A stretch of DNA of 32,899 bases, from the IMG/VR virus record IMGVR_UViG_3300046011_003454, positions 1 to 32,899 of that record, one strand, 5' to 3'. The notes under the pieces were generated by a model. The model ran no database searches, was not told the DNA's origin, and saw only the letters and a list, made by a program, of their open reading frames with translations. The stretch comes from a virus. The position numbers and the translations under genes are program-made. Shown piece after piece: positions 25,801 through 32,899 of the stretch; within the stretch, counting starts at the first letter, position 1, and each line of letters starts with the position of its first letter.

Positions 25801-28259
25801 AAGAACTCACGCAGACGATTGAGAAGGCCGGTAGCATTCTGCACAGGCTTGGACTTGCCGCTAACCCAGTCCTTGTACATTTCAGCAACGGCCTCTTCGA
25901 GTACCGCCTCGGGGTCTGCGTAAACGCCGCCCATTGGCTCATACACAGCCTGCGCCTTGTCAAGATATGTGTAGCTCTTTCCCGGCACCTTTGTGTTCTT
26001 GACGGCCTTGGACAGGATGTTCCATTCGGCAGGACGGAACAAACCCATGCGACGGACAACGTGGATGATCTCGTGGTTCATCACTTCCGTCAGGGCTTCG
26101 ATGTTCTGCTCAACCGTCAGCCTCGGGTCGAGAATGCCCTTGGACAATTCCAGAATGATCTTCATGTCATTCGGGGTGCCCTTCGCGTCCACAAAGCCAC
26201 GGACCAGATATCCGGGCTTCTTGTCGATCATCTCGCGAAGCACAGGCTCGATGCCCGGCAGGTTCAGAGTTGAGAGGCGGGACTTCAGGCCTGTGAATAC
26301 ACGCTCATCAAAAGCCTTCTGCTCAGGAGTGTAGTCCCGGGGCGCTGTGACTTCAGCGGTGACCTCTCTGACTGTCTTCGGGGTTGGCGCAACCTCTGGT
26401 AGCGGCCCCGCAGATAGCTGCTCGGGTGGTGCCTCGGGTGGACGGCTAAGGATATCCTGCGCCTCCTCCGGACGCATGTTGAAGATCTGCTCCTCGGTGT
26501 AACCACGACCCCGGAGATCAGAGCGGATCTTGTTGGTCATCATGAACGGCACGGAGCCGACGGTCGGGGGCGCTTCCGGGGCCTCAATAACCGCCTCAGG
26601 AGCCTCCACAGCGGCTTCTTCCGCCATACCTATCGGAGACACCGGCTCAACAGAAACGGCCTCAGGGACGTCCGTAATGGCTTCTGGGGGCGTCTCCAAG
26701 GTGGGTGCCGGGGTAGCTTCCGGAGCAGTCACCTCTGGCGCTGGAACCTCAGGAGCAGGCTGTGTGATTATGGGAGCAGCCGTTGTGCCGGTAATGAACT
26801 CATCAAGCGGCTTGAGTTGCTTCTCAAGGCCCTCGATCCTCTTGGAGGTCTGTTTGGTGAACTCCTCGGGAGACACCTTGTTTTGCGTTGCACCAATCTG
26901 TGTGAATTCCGGGGTCGATATGTAAAGCTTCGACTTCTCAATCTCGGTCGCAATGCGATCCCGAGACGCCTTGATTTCATCGGCGCTTTTGTATTGCTGA
27001 CGGCCAATCTTGACGGGGAATATGCTCGGGGCTTCTGCCGCCTCAATAACGTCAACCTTGGCCCCTGTCTTGGCCTTGTAGATGTCCAGAGCTTCCGTCA
27101 CGGCATTCCGGTCGGCGAACTCTCCAATGATGTTACCGGCACGGGTCTTCAGGCTGAAGATGGGGACGTTCTCCACCTCATCCTGAATGACCTCTACGGG
27201 GCCTTCAACATTGTATTGGCGGAGCTGTTCCGCAGCCGTCGAGATGATGCCCCGACGAGCGTCAATCGCATTCTGCTGTTTCTCAGCCGCCAAGTCCTTC
27301 TGGAGTTGACGGTAGGGACGGAGCCTGCGACCAGCGGCAAGCTGAACGAGACCCTCAACGAACGAACCGGCAAATGCGCCAGTGCCTGCGCTGCTAAGGA
27401 GATCCTGCCCGATCTGCACGTCAGGATTGTAGACCCCGTATTCCATGAGATCGTTGGCAATGCCGGATGCGGCTTCCTGTGCGCCTTCAGCAAGACCGGC
27501 CTTCGTGATCTTCGCCAGACGGCTCTTCACGATCTTTTCAACGACAGGTGCCTTGGATGCTGGAACCTTGCTCAGCAACTGTGTGAGTGGCCCGAAGAAG
27601 CGCTCAAGAGGCGCAGCTTCTAAAGAGCCAATCAAGCCGCTGAGCTGCTGGGACGCAAGCTGTGTCTCGGGGCTGATCTCCATGCCGGACGCAAGCTGTC
27701 CGCGAATCGTTTCTGCACGTTGTCCGGCACCAAGGGCAACACCCTGTGCCGCAGCAGTGGCCGTGCCTGCGCGGGTCGCAATCCGAGCTGCTTTTTCTGC
27801 CGCAGCAATCTCGCCAAGAGCGCCAGCCGCACGAGCACCACGACCGGCAAGCGATGCGACCTTCGCCACACCTGTTGCTGGAATCAGGAACGAACCAACG
27901 CTACCAAGAGCCTCCGCCGCCTGCTGTGCTGCGGTTGGATCCTTGGTCGGATCAATTCCGAATGTTTCCTGAAGGTACTTGCGTGACTGCTCGGAGATCT
28001 GTCCGAGAGAAGATGCCGCAGCCTGTTCGGCTGGCATCACAAGAGCAGCAATGCCGCCCGGGATTTCAGTAATGCCAGTGGCAAAACCATAAGCCGCCCG
28101 ACCCAGAAGGGTGGACTCATCAGGACCTGACGGAGGCGCGGCAGGGGTCGAACCACGGCCATACACCTTGTCAACATATGCAACGATTTCAGCGTTAGAG
28201 GCTTCGTCGGGAAAGTCAATGACACTGCCCGCCGCTGGAACGTATATAGATTTAGGCAT
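22887..28259 (-). CDS. 1790-residue polyvalent virion/ejection protein with HEXXH domain
   Basis: The giant protein likely enters the host with the DNA. It begins MPKSIYVPAAGSVIDFPDEA, a common opening for such proteins, then long Ala/Gly-rich helices. A Pro/Ala/Glu-rich linker (~residues 485-620) follows. A metallopeptidase-like domain has EVMNHEIIHVVRRMGLF (HEXXH near residue 730) and a downstream Glu helix LEEAVAEMYKDW (~790). A C-terminal part around 1280 (DPGFMVANLMRDTVAAWI) resembles the LPD38-type domain of large polyvalent proteins. The tail is helical. No lysozyme motif was seen. Neighbouring structural genes are the same strand. Confidence 0.82.
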   Translation of the reverse strand: MPKSIYVPAAGSVIDFPDEASNAEIVAYVDKVYGRGSTPAAPPSGPDESTLLGRAAYGFATGITEIPGGIAALVMPAEQAAASSLGQISEQSRKYLQETFGIDPTKDPTAAQQAAEALGSVGSFLIPATGVAKVASLAGRGARAAGALGEIAAAEKAARIATRAGTATAAAQGVALGAGQRAETIRGQLASGMEISPETQLASQQLSGLIGSLEAAPLERFFGPLTQLLSKVPASKAPVVEKIVKSRLAKITKAGLAEGAQEAASGIANDLMEYGVYNPDVQIGQDLLSSAGTGAFAGSFVEGLVQLAAGRRLRPYRQLQKDLAAEKQQNAIDARRGIISTAAEQLRQYNVEGPVEVIQDEVENVPIFSLKTRAGNIIGEFADRNAVTEALDIYKAKTGAKVDVIEAAEAPSIFPVKIGRQQYKSADEIKASRDRIATEIEKSKLYISTPEFTQIGATQNKVSPEEFTKQTSKRIEGLEKQLKPLDEFITGTTAAPIITQPAPEVPAPEVTAPEATPAPTLETPPEAITDVPEAVSVEPVSPIGMAEEAAVEAPEAVIEAPEAPPTVGSVPFMMTNKIRSDLRGRGYTEEQIFNMRPEEAQDILSRPPEAPPEQLSAGPLPEVAPTPKTVREVTAEVTAPRDYTPEQKAFDERVFTGLKSRLSTLNLPGIEPVLREMIDKKPGYLVRGFVDAKGTPNDMKIILELSKGILDPRLTVEQNIEALTEVMNHEIIHVVRRMGLFRPAEWNILSKAVKNTKVPGKSYTYLDKAQAVYEPMGGVYADPEAVLEEAVAEMYKDWVSGKSKPVQNATGLLNRLREFFRRIFGVLKSDAQTQVFRRIESGEVGSREAAPVVETQVDEGAAEPTIKTDVRVSAAPLPANLEAMNEKLYAPAPQKSFKDMVFDFFLSETPTDRVFKSPLYGDVKIGKWTRAGLIGRAAAVDKNTVIDHLEKMESEIKGKGFELESADYSSLFALEMKDRASHLAVDLAYKGIMYIEKDQSGDILSSTIKTRESPDNLGNVFSVMLEPGQINPETGQQEDKRKIWRLYATAKRAIGLKAEGKRVPAELTDAAVRETISFTETNYPEIVEAYKMYQRFNKRLLEAAVEAEVISQQELADLTKRMDYYSYYYEVFEEVKGPNISTKTASRFNLRPYKGTELGGLVNDPMYVMLTNMNFWVSAIAKNIATRKSFELAKRMGVARALGTGEDPDRTRGEEDQVMFYRDKGVERRFAVSDPLLVTALGSDDRVNVGRFWEVMGLPTGWLRESITRDPGFMVANLMRDTVAAWITSGADILPFIGTVKGFANAYSNGASFQALQSRGIVGSYDRAMIGPRELAARIRRDKMPKNIHMITSSQALVAATSTIWNRLGALSEMSDAATRIAVFDAARAKGLSEAEASWQALRIMNFSRHGASQTLSILTKLVPFLNARIQGLDVLYQAGQAGVRVAIGKARSESEANLGKKFLIRGGMLAAISMALEMINEDDEDYQQIEDYVKNANLLIPLSGFGLKGEFIAVPKAFEAGLLFSTFPQQFYKSMTGEASTRENVALFTSSFASTFGITPIPQFMLPALEVIVNHDFYTGLPLISEGQARLAPELQYNARTSQLAMMISGVPIFYDMTTGRFEGASPIVIDNLIGGYAGPFGTYISQAASLAMENFDVGPERLPRSLSEMPVVRRFFIDTEDRNPKVVSQAYELFRVVDEANRSFSRLKQIGDAEAVKDYLDENRDVLSYRKYVFRLVEGLNKLAARERQIAADQEMTRDEKFEAMRKLRETRLNLASKVSEINEKIGR

Positions 28260-28260
28260 A

Positions 28261-29514
28261 TTAATTCCCGGCTAGAGCTTTTCTCATTTCCTCAAGGGTA
28301 GGTCCCTTGTAGCCATATCCAGAGGCGCTCATAATTGTGGCTATAGATGCGCGAAGCGCCTCTATCTCTCCAGCAATTTCGTTTTTGCGCTCTTCACTGG
28401 TCTCGATGTTGTTGAACTCTTCGCTCAATCCCTTGATTTGCTCTTGATAACCCTTTATTGCCGTGTCGGGTCCAAGGAACCTAAGCTTTTCCATCTCTCT
28501 TGCGTAGTTCGCCTTGCCCCTTGCAATGTCCGCTTCTTCCTTCCGTTGGGCTTCATACTTGCTGATATCCCATTCAAGAAGTGCCTTCTCCCTTGCAAGT
28601 TCGGATTCGCGTTCTGCCGCACTTTCTCCTGCTGCACCACCAGCAAATGCACCAGCGGCTCCAACAAGACTCTGCATCAATGTCTGGTCTGGCTGGAGAA
28701 ACTGCTGAGATGCTGCAAACCACTTCTGCGCCTTCTCCCAATCAGACAATCCTGTCTGCCCATATAGCGCCTCAATCCGCTCGCGGAAATTTTCCTCAGC
28801 TCCAGCCGCTGCAATATCTTTGTTTTCAGTTGATGTACCGGCGGTTGAATTCTCCGGATCGCGTGGTATGGGAGGTGGTTTGTTAAATGCCATTCCGCCA
28901 GCAGAACCGGGGGCAATTTCTGGGAAAATCCTTGGGGGTGCCGCAACCTTTTTACGCTGCTCAGCTATGCCCTCAACAGTCGGGGCTTGAAGTATTGCGC
29001 CGGAAGGTTCCGACCCCGCAACATCTGGAAACAAGAAGTTTTTCATGCTCTCAAGAATGCTGACATCATCTCGCGGGACGGGAGGCGGAGCGCCCGCACC
29101 GCGAGGTCCGTAGCGGTTGTATCTCTGAACAAGACCTTGGTCCTGATACCGCTGCACGGGACCACCTGCACGCATAACCTGCTGCGGCATGACCTGCTGT
29201 GCCGCCTGCTGCATGGCCTGCTGCTGCTGGAGGGCCATCACCCCCTGCATCTGCGGGGTCGGAGGAACTGGCGGCGTTGTCATCTGGCCGCTCTGGATAT
29301 TCTGCGGCACCTTAGCCATCTGCTTGGTCAGCGTGTCTACGACTGATTCCTTCTGTTCAGTTCCCGCGAACTGCTGGCGGATTGCCTGACGGCGCTGAGC
29401 CTCCGCTGCAACAAGAAAGGGCGGTATGTCCCCTACGGGGTTTTGCAAAAGCATCGCGAGCCTTGCGTCGGGGAGGCCTTTGAGGAGGTCTTGCTGCTGG
29501 ATAATGTTTGGCAT
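28261..29514 (-). CDS. Virion-associated protein, Gln/Pro-rich, 417 residues
   Basis: The protein opens MPNIIQQQDLLKGLPDARLA, then QNPVGDIPPFLVAAEAQRRQ. This opening (LKxLPDxxLxxxLQxPxGxIPPFLVxxExxRR) is one I recognise from internal virion proteins of podoviruses. The middle is Gln/Pro-rich and disordered (MALQQQQAMQQAAQQVMPQQ). Near 255-300 there is AQKWFAASQQFLQ followed by an Ala/Gly stretch (LVGAAGAFAGGAAGES), possibly membrane-active. It ends in long charged coiled coils. It starts one base after the preceding stop. Confidence 0.72.
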   Translation of the reverse strand: MPNIIQQQDLLKGLPDARLAMLLQNPVGDIPPFLVAAEAQRRQAIRQQFAGTEQKESVVDTLTKQMAKVPQNIQSGQMTTPPVPPTPQMQGVMALQQQQAMQQAAQQVMPQQVMRAGGPVQRYQDQGLVQRYNRYGPRGAGAPPPVPRDDVSILESMKNFLFPDVAGSEPSGAILQAPTVEGIAEQRKKVAAPPRIFPEIAPGSAGGMAFNKPPPIPRDPENSTAGTSTENKDIAAAGAEENFRERIEALYGQTGLSDWEKAQKWFAASQQFLQPDQTLMQSLVGAAGAFAGGAAGESAAERESELAREKALLEWDISKYEAQRKEEADIARGKANYAREMEKLRFLGPDTAIKGYQEQIKGLSEEFNNIETSEERKNEIAGEIEALRASIATIMSASGYGYKGPTLEEMRKALAGN

Positions 29515-29515
29515 G

Positions 29516-31111
29516 TCAACGCTCGTATGAATCGTAGTATTCGGGTTCTAGATCTGCGAGGCCACCGCCCCGGTAATAGTACTGAGGATACTGGCCGTAG
29601 GGAACAAGGCCACCGGCAGCAAATAGACTTCCGACCGCGCTGCCAATGTTGCCAATCGTGTTGCCAATTCCGCTGGCAATGTTACCAATTCCCTGTGCAC
29701 CACCTAGCCCCTGCGCCAATCCGCCGATGGCCGTAGCGCCAGCCAGAACATTCTGCCATGTGGATGGCTGGTCAGGCTTTGTTGATGGAAGCGGGGAGCT
29801 TGAGCCGCTCAGAGGTGCCATGATATTAGCACCTGCGGTTGCAACGTCAAGTGGGAACATTGTACGGGACAGTTGATAACCCTGCTGCTGCTGGCCACCA
29901 GCCTGTGCCGCAGCAAGGTTGGCAATCTGCATGTTCTTCCTCTGTTCTGCGAGAACCGCCTGACGAGAAGCCGCGCTCTCCTGCCCGGCCAGCCCAGCAA
30001 ACTGAGCTTCCTTTGCAGCCGCTGTCTGAGCAGCTTCCTGCTGGCGTGTACCCATAAGACCGGCCAGCCCTTGAAGTTCAGCCTCTTTGGCTGCGGCTGT
30101 CTGAGCGGCCTCAAGCTCACGGGTGCCGCGAAGCCCCGCAAGACCCTGAAGCTCTGCCTCCTTAGCAGCAGCAGCTTGCGCTGCTGTAGCCTCACGGGCT
30201 CCCATTGCACCGACCAGAGCCTGAAACTCAGCGCCCTTTCCGAACTGACGAGAAGCCTCACCAGCCTGACGGGCCGCAAGAGCACTCTCAATTCCCTGCA
30301 CACCAGCCTGCTGTGCAAACTGGCGGGATTGCTCTTCTGCCTGCTCAGCAGCCATGCGGTCGGCAAACTCCTTGCCATACAGGCCAACTGCGGACTCATA
30401 AGATGACTGAAGGCTCTGGGCCTCAAGATCAGCTAGCCGGTCAAGGTAGTCGCGACGGGCAAGCTCTTCCTGAACCGCAGACCCCGAACCGCCGAATGTG
30501 CCGGAACGAATGGCCTCTAGTTCGCGCTGACCCCGACCTTCCTGATATGCTTTTTCAAGCCGAGCCTTCTGCCGACCGGCCACAAGCTCCTCATAGGGAG
30601 ACATTCGCTCTTGAATGTTCCGGGTTGTGTAGTCCGACCTGCTGAACTGAGACGGGTCGAATCCCGCCTTGGCAGCAGCCTGCGCCTCGATGTCAGCGTA
30701 TGAGGTCGGGGCATACTGACCTGCGGCACCATATCGGCTCTCAAGGTCGCCAAACTGCGTCTGATCATACAGACCGGCCTGACGATACAGGTCTGCGATG
30801 TCGCCGTAGGCAGTCTTGTCATAGATGCCTGCTCTGCGATACAGATCGGCAATGTCGCCGTACTGCGTCTTGTCATAGCCTCCGGCTGCGCCGTAGGCTC
30901 CGTAAAGATCGCCCATGCGCTGGAGCGCCTGCATCTGCTCGGGGTCGCCATACATGTAAAGCGACGGGATGCCATAGTAATATGCTTGGGTGAGAAGAGA
31001 CTCGTCTGGATATCCAGCCTCAAGAGCAGCCTGCTGAGCCTTTCTGGCCTCGCCAAGCTGTTCCTTGGTGTACTCTTCTATGCTCTTGCCGATTGATGTT
31101 TTTTCAGCCAT
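29516..31111 (-). CDS. Repeat-rich virion structural protein, 531 residues
   Basis: The N-terminal third carries four ~18-residue repeats of the type GDIADLYRRAGIYDKTAY. The middle is helical and charged (ELARRDYLDRLADLEAQSLQ). It includes near-identical ~28-residue repeats with TAAAKEAELQGLAGLRGTRE. The C-terminus is Gly/Ile-rich (IGNIASGIGNTIGNIGSAVG), then Tyr-rich (PYGQYPQYYYRGGG). This is typical of internal or tail-tube proteins in podoviruses. Exact role is not known. No enzyme motif was seen. Confidence 0.72.
   Translation of the reverse strand: MAEKTSIGKSIEEYTKEQLGEARKAQQAALEAGYPDESLLTQAYYYGIPSLYMYGDPEQMQALQRMGDLYGAYGAAGGYDKTQYGDIADLYRRAGIYDKTAYGDIADLYRQAGLYDQTQFGDLESRYGAAGQYAPTSYADIEAQAAAKAGFDPSQFSRSDYTTRNIQERMSPYEELVAGRQKARLEKAYQEGRGQRELEAIRSGTFGGSGSAVQEELARRDYLDRLADLEAQSLQSSYESAVGLYGKEFADRMAAEQAEEQSRQFAQQAGVQGIESALAARQAGEASRQFGKGAEFQALVGAMGAREATAAQAAAAKEAELQGLAGLRGTRELEAAQTAAAKEAELQGLAGLMGTRQQEAAQTAAAKEAQFAGLAGQESAASRQAVLAEQRKNMQIANLAAAQAGGQQQQGYQLSRTMFPLDVATAGANIMAPLSGSSSPLPSTKPDQPSTWQNVLAGATAIGGLAQGLGGAQGIGNIASGIGNTIGNIGSAVGSLFAAGGLVPYGQYPQYYYRGGGLADLEPEYYDSYER
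29990..30205 (-). repeat. Tandem coding repeats
   Basis: Three units of about 28 codons (TAAAKEAELQGLAGL plus a variable tail) lie head to tail inside the structural gene. Their nucleotide similarity is high, so they could recombine and change copy number. A second array of four ~18-codon units lies at about 30720-30905. Confidence 0.65.
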
Positions 31112-31113
31112 GA

Positions 31114-32220
31114 TTATGCCGGTATGAATTCACTGGGGTTGATGGGTTCTGACCCTTTGATCAATTCTGATCCGGCCTCACGAAGGCGGGCAACCATTGC
31201 ATCAAGGACCTTTGCTCCGGCCTCCGTTGACCCGTCACCAAGTGTGGCAACTGCCCATGCCGGTATTACGTACTCACCGCTTGCAATGCGGACATCCTCG
31301 CGGCCATCTATCGACCCGGGGACCAAATCTGCAACCCCGCTTCCGGGGCCGCTAACTACACCGCCATCGGCATAGGCCCGCATAAGCTCTGCGGTGGCCT
31401 CTGGGCCGAACATCTTGTCGTAGGCGTCGAGTGCCTTACGTGGCTCTGGATGCTGCCCACGGAGCGCCGCAATGCCTCCTGAGACCACACCACCCTTGTC
31501 CAACGTCTGCTGGACAACGCCACCCTCGGCATAACCAACCGCCCTACGCCCAAGTGACGCTAGGGAAGCCGCCTTTCCACCGTAGGAGCTTGCCTGTCCA
31601 AGGCCAGCCAGAGCGGCCTCCGCAGGACCTATGGCCAAGTATGGGGCAATATATCCGGCCACGTCCCCAACAAGGGCGGCTGCGGGGTTTTTCTCTTCGC
31701 CTTCCTTGAGGGCGTACTCTTCCTCCGAAAGCTCACGCTGGTAATCGGGAGAGTTTTCGTAGCCCAGCATGTCCATCAGGTAGTCGTAGGCGTAGTCGCC
31801 ACCCGCCTTACCATATTTGTACGTGCCGAAGGTAGCCTTGTCCGCCGCATTGCGGAGAGCCGTGTAAAAGTCGTCGGAGTAGCCATCGTTTCTGCGAACC
31901 CCGCCACCCTCTGCCATTGCCTGCCCGGCACGGATCTTTCCATAGGGCATAAGGGGTGTGATTGTCTTTCCACCAAGGCCAGCGGTTGAGTTGACGGGGG
32001 AAGATCCCGTCTGAGATTGTGTCGAATATGTTCCCTGCTGGGAATACTGGTTTTGCTGATCCGACAGATTGCCTAGCTGGGGTGCTGGCTGGCTGGGTCC
32101 GGATTGGTTTTGTAGGCTTCCAATACCTTGATTATAGCCGAACATGGGCTTGTCCACAAGTTCCTGCGGCTTCTGATATTGGCCAAGGCCAAAGTTCTGG
32201 GGCATGTTGTTGAAATACAT
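31114..32220 (-). CDS. Virion protein with GGVV repeats, 368 residues
   Basis: The protein starts MYFNNMPQNFGLGQYQKPQE and has a Gln/Ser-rich N-terminus. Recurrent motifs AEGGGV, AEGGVV, KGGVV and ADGGVV punctuate it. Near the C-terminus is EDVRIASGEYVIPAWAVATL, then GDGSTEAGAKVLDAMVARLR. The SGEYVIPxxxVxxLGxGSTxAGAKxLD block recurs in marine and soil podovirus structural proteins. The precise place in the particle is not known. Confidence 0.72.
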   Translation of the reverse strand: MYFNNMPQNFGLGQYQKPQELVDKPMFGYNQGIGSLQNQSGPSQPAPQLGNLSDQQNQYSQQGTYSTQSQTGSSPVNSTAGLGGKTITPLMPYGKIRAGQAMAEGGGVRRNDGYSDDFYTALRNAADKATFGTYKYGKAGGDYAYDYLMDMLGYENSPDYQRELSEEEYALKEGEEKNPAAALVGDVAGYIAPYLAIGPAEAALAGLGQASSYGGKAASLASLGRRAVGYAEGGVVQQTLDKGGVVSGGIAALRGQHPEPRKALDAYDKMFGPEATAELMRAYADGGVVSGPGSGVADLVPGSIDGREDVRIASGEYVIPAWAVATLGDGSTEAGAKVLDAMVARLREAGSELIKGSEPINPSEFIPA

Positions 32221-32221
32221 A

Positions 32222-32482
32222 TTAGCTCACAATCTTTAATACGCCACTGTCCGACCACACGCTTCCAGAAGGAAGGCCGGTAGAGGATGTTGGGATGTTC
32301 TGGATCGTCAGGCCCGATATTGGATAACCGGCCACCTCGCCGGAAAGATCGGAGCCAACCGTTACAGGCCGAATTGTGTTCAGCTTGTTCACGATAATGT
32401 TTAGCTGCCTGATCAGGCGGTTCATATATTCCCGATCATACTCCTTTGGAGGAAGCGGGAGTGCCGAAGTAGTGATTGTCAC
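32222..32482 (-). CDS. Small conserved structural protein, 86 residues
   Basis: It reads MTITTSALPLPPKEYDREYM, then NRLIRQLNIIVNKLNT, and ends IPTSSTGLPSGSVWSDSGVL-KIVS. The tail block TGLPSGSVWSDSGVLKIV recurs in podovirus small structural genes between tail and internal protein genes. It starts in an ATGA overlap with the upstream gene. A helical N-terminus and β-rich C-terminus are apparent. Confidence 0.72.
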   Translation of the reverse strand: MTITTSALPLPPKEYDREYMNRLIRQLNIIVNKLNTIRPVTVGSDLSGEVAGYPISGLTIQNIPTSSTGLPSGSVWSDSGVLKIVS

Positions 32483-32899
32483 CTGCGGCCATCCTTTCTC
32501 ATGTCAAGACGCGGGGTTCCCAAGCGCCAAGCCACGCCGGTTTCATCGCTCTCAACGCGCAGTATAACAGACCTTGCGCGGAGGCGTGTAAACACCTGAT
32601 CGGTGAAGCGGTTCACGTTAAGAGTGGCTGCGGAGTTTCTCTGAACATTACGTTCATCACCAGCACCAATTGCAGCGCCCGGGTAGTCCTGAGGCTTGAT
32701 AGTGAACTTCACAATTGGCTGATCACCATTGTTCGTTGTCGAGTTTCGGAATGTGATGTCTGGGATGACGCGGTTTATGAAGAGGAACTCATTGCCCTCC
32801 TCAATTTCAACGGGGCTAGATTGCACGTATGCCGTGATAGGTGATGCAGGACTTGTTGACCCGTCATCGAATCCGCTTTCCTGATCATACAGGTATTTC
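32479..32899 (-). CDS. Tail-component protein, C-terminal part (cut by the right edge)
   Basis: The reading frame is open from the right edge to its stop at 32479, about 139 codons. It has EFLFINRVIPDITFRNSTTN, then PIVKFTIKPQDYPGAAIGAG and FTDQVFTRLRARSVILRVES, ending GVAWRLGTPRLDMRKDGRR. That ending (RxxSxxxRxESxxTGVxWRLGxPRLDxRxDGRR) is one I recognise from podovirus tail/stabilisation-type proteins (P22 gp10-like annotation is common). The N-terminus lies outside the window. Confidence 0.75.
   Translation of the reverse strand, partial: KYLYDQESGFDDGSTSPASPITAYVQSSPVEIEEGNEFLFINRVIPDITFRNSTTNNGDQPIVKFTIKPQDYPGAAIGAGDERNVQRNSAATLNVNRFTDQVFTRLRARSVILRVESDETGVAWRLGTPRLDMRKDGRR

Noticed and set aside
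25149-26273. Long plus-strand frame of 374 codons
   Set aside because: It is antisense to the large virion protein, has no ribosome binding site and no recognisable protein pattern; it reflects codon bias of the sense gene.
29873-30406. Plus-strand Leu/Ser-rich frame of 177 codons
   Set aside because: Antisense to the repeat region of the structural protein; the repeats alone generate it.

Overview
The window reads as part of a tailed, probably podovirus-like, temperate phage (Caudoviricetes). It carries both terminase subunits, a tyrosine integrase, a T7 gp4-type primase-helicase, an ERF-type annealing protein and a very large ejection-type virion protein. Base composition is roughly balanced. 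GTG and TTG starts are frequent and most genes overlap by a few bases. The host cannot be named. The style of the genes (DUF-type small proteins, C5 methyltransferase, large polyvalent protein) is familiar to me from uncultured aquatic alphaproteobacterial phages, but that is inference.

Layout. (1) 1-7304, minus strand: packaging and lysis block read right to left. It runs small terminase, HNH protein, basic protein, terminator, a new promoter, a string of small genes, a secreted lytic transglycosylase, a glycosyltransferase, a DnaA-domain-IV protein, a tRNA-Thr(UGU), HNH protein, large terminase, and the first codons of the next gene, probably portal. (2) 7492-11346, plus strand: small accessory genes in several operons, each preceded by a related intergenic region. 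It holds a Cys-rich conserved phage protein, a ParB-site-like palindrome, and a promoter overlapped by perfect palindromes. Two strong bidirectional terminators (11352-11421) close it. (3) 11486-16600, minus: replication block with RusA resolvase, a 380-bp hairpin-rich noncoding stretch, an HNH protein, primase-helicase and six small genes. (4) 16615-22890, plus: recombination and modification block with a Cas4/RecB-like nuclease, ERF, an SSB-like protein, C5 methyltransferase, a second methyltransferase-like protein, a PD-(D/E)XK nuclease, an HNH protein, a SpoT-like HD hydrolase and the integrase. (5) 22887-32899, minus: virion proteins, including a 1790-residue polyvalent protein with an HEXXH motif, running off the right edge.

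Portal, capsid and most tail genes are absent. Gene 1 runs off the left edge leftwards, and the structural block enters from the right edge leftwards. A circular or circularly permuted genome, with roughly the head and tail genes missing between the two edges, would join them into one late operon.

The most striking signal is at 18797-19300. A 167-codon reading frame lies wholly inside the C5 methyltransferase gene in the +1 frame and starts six bases after a perfect AAGGAGG. Its protein sequence looks like a recurring phage family rather than noise. Other unusual points are a 14/16 match to the bacterial parS site (9550-9565), out-of-frame overlaps at the nuclease/ERF junction, a tRNA 5' half beside a complete tRNA that could be an attP core, a strongly G-skewed block beside the small terminase gene, and roughly 70 copies of the hexamer ACCCCG/CGGGGT spread through the window.
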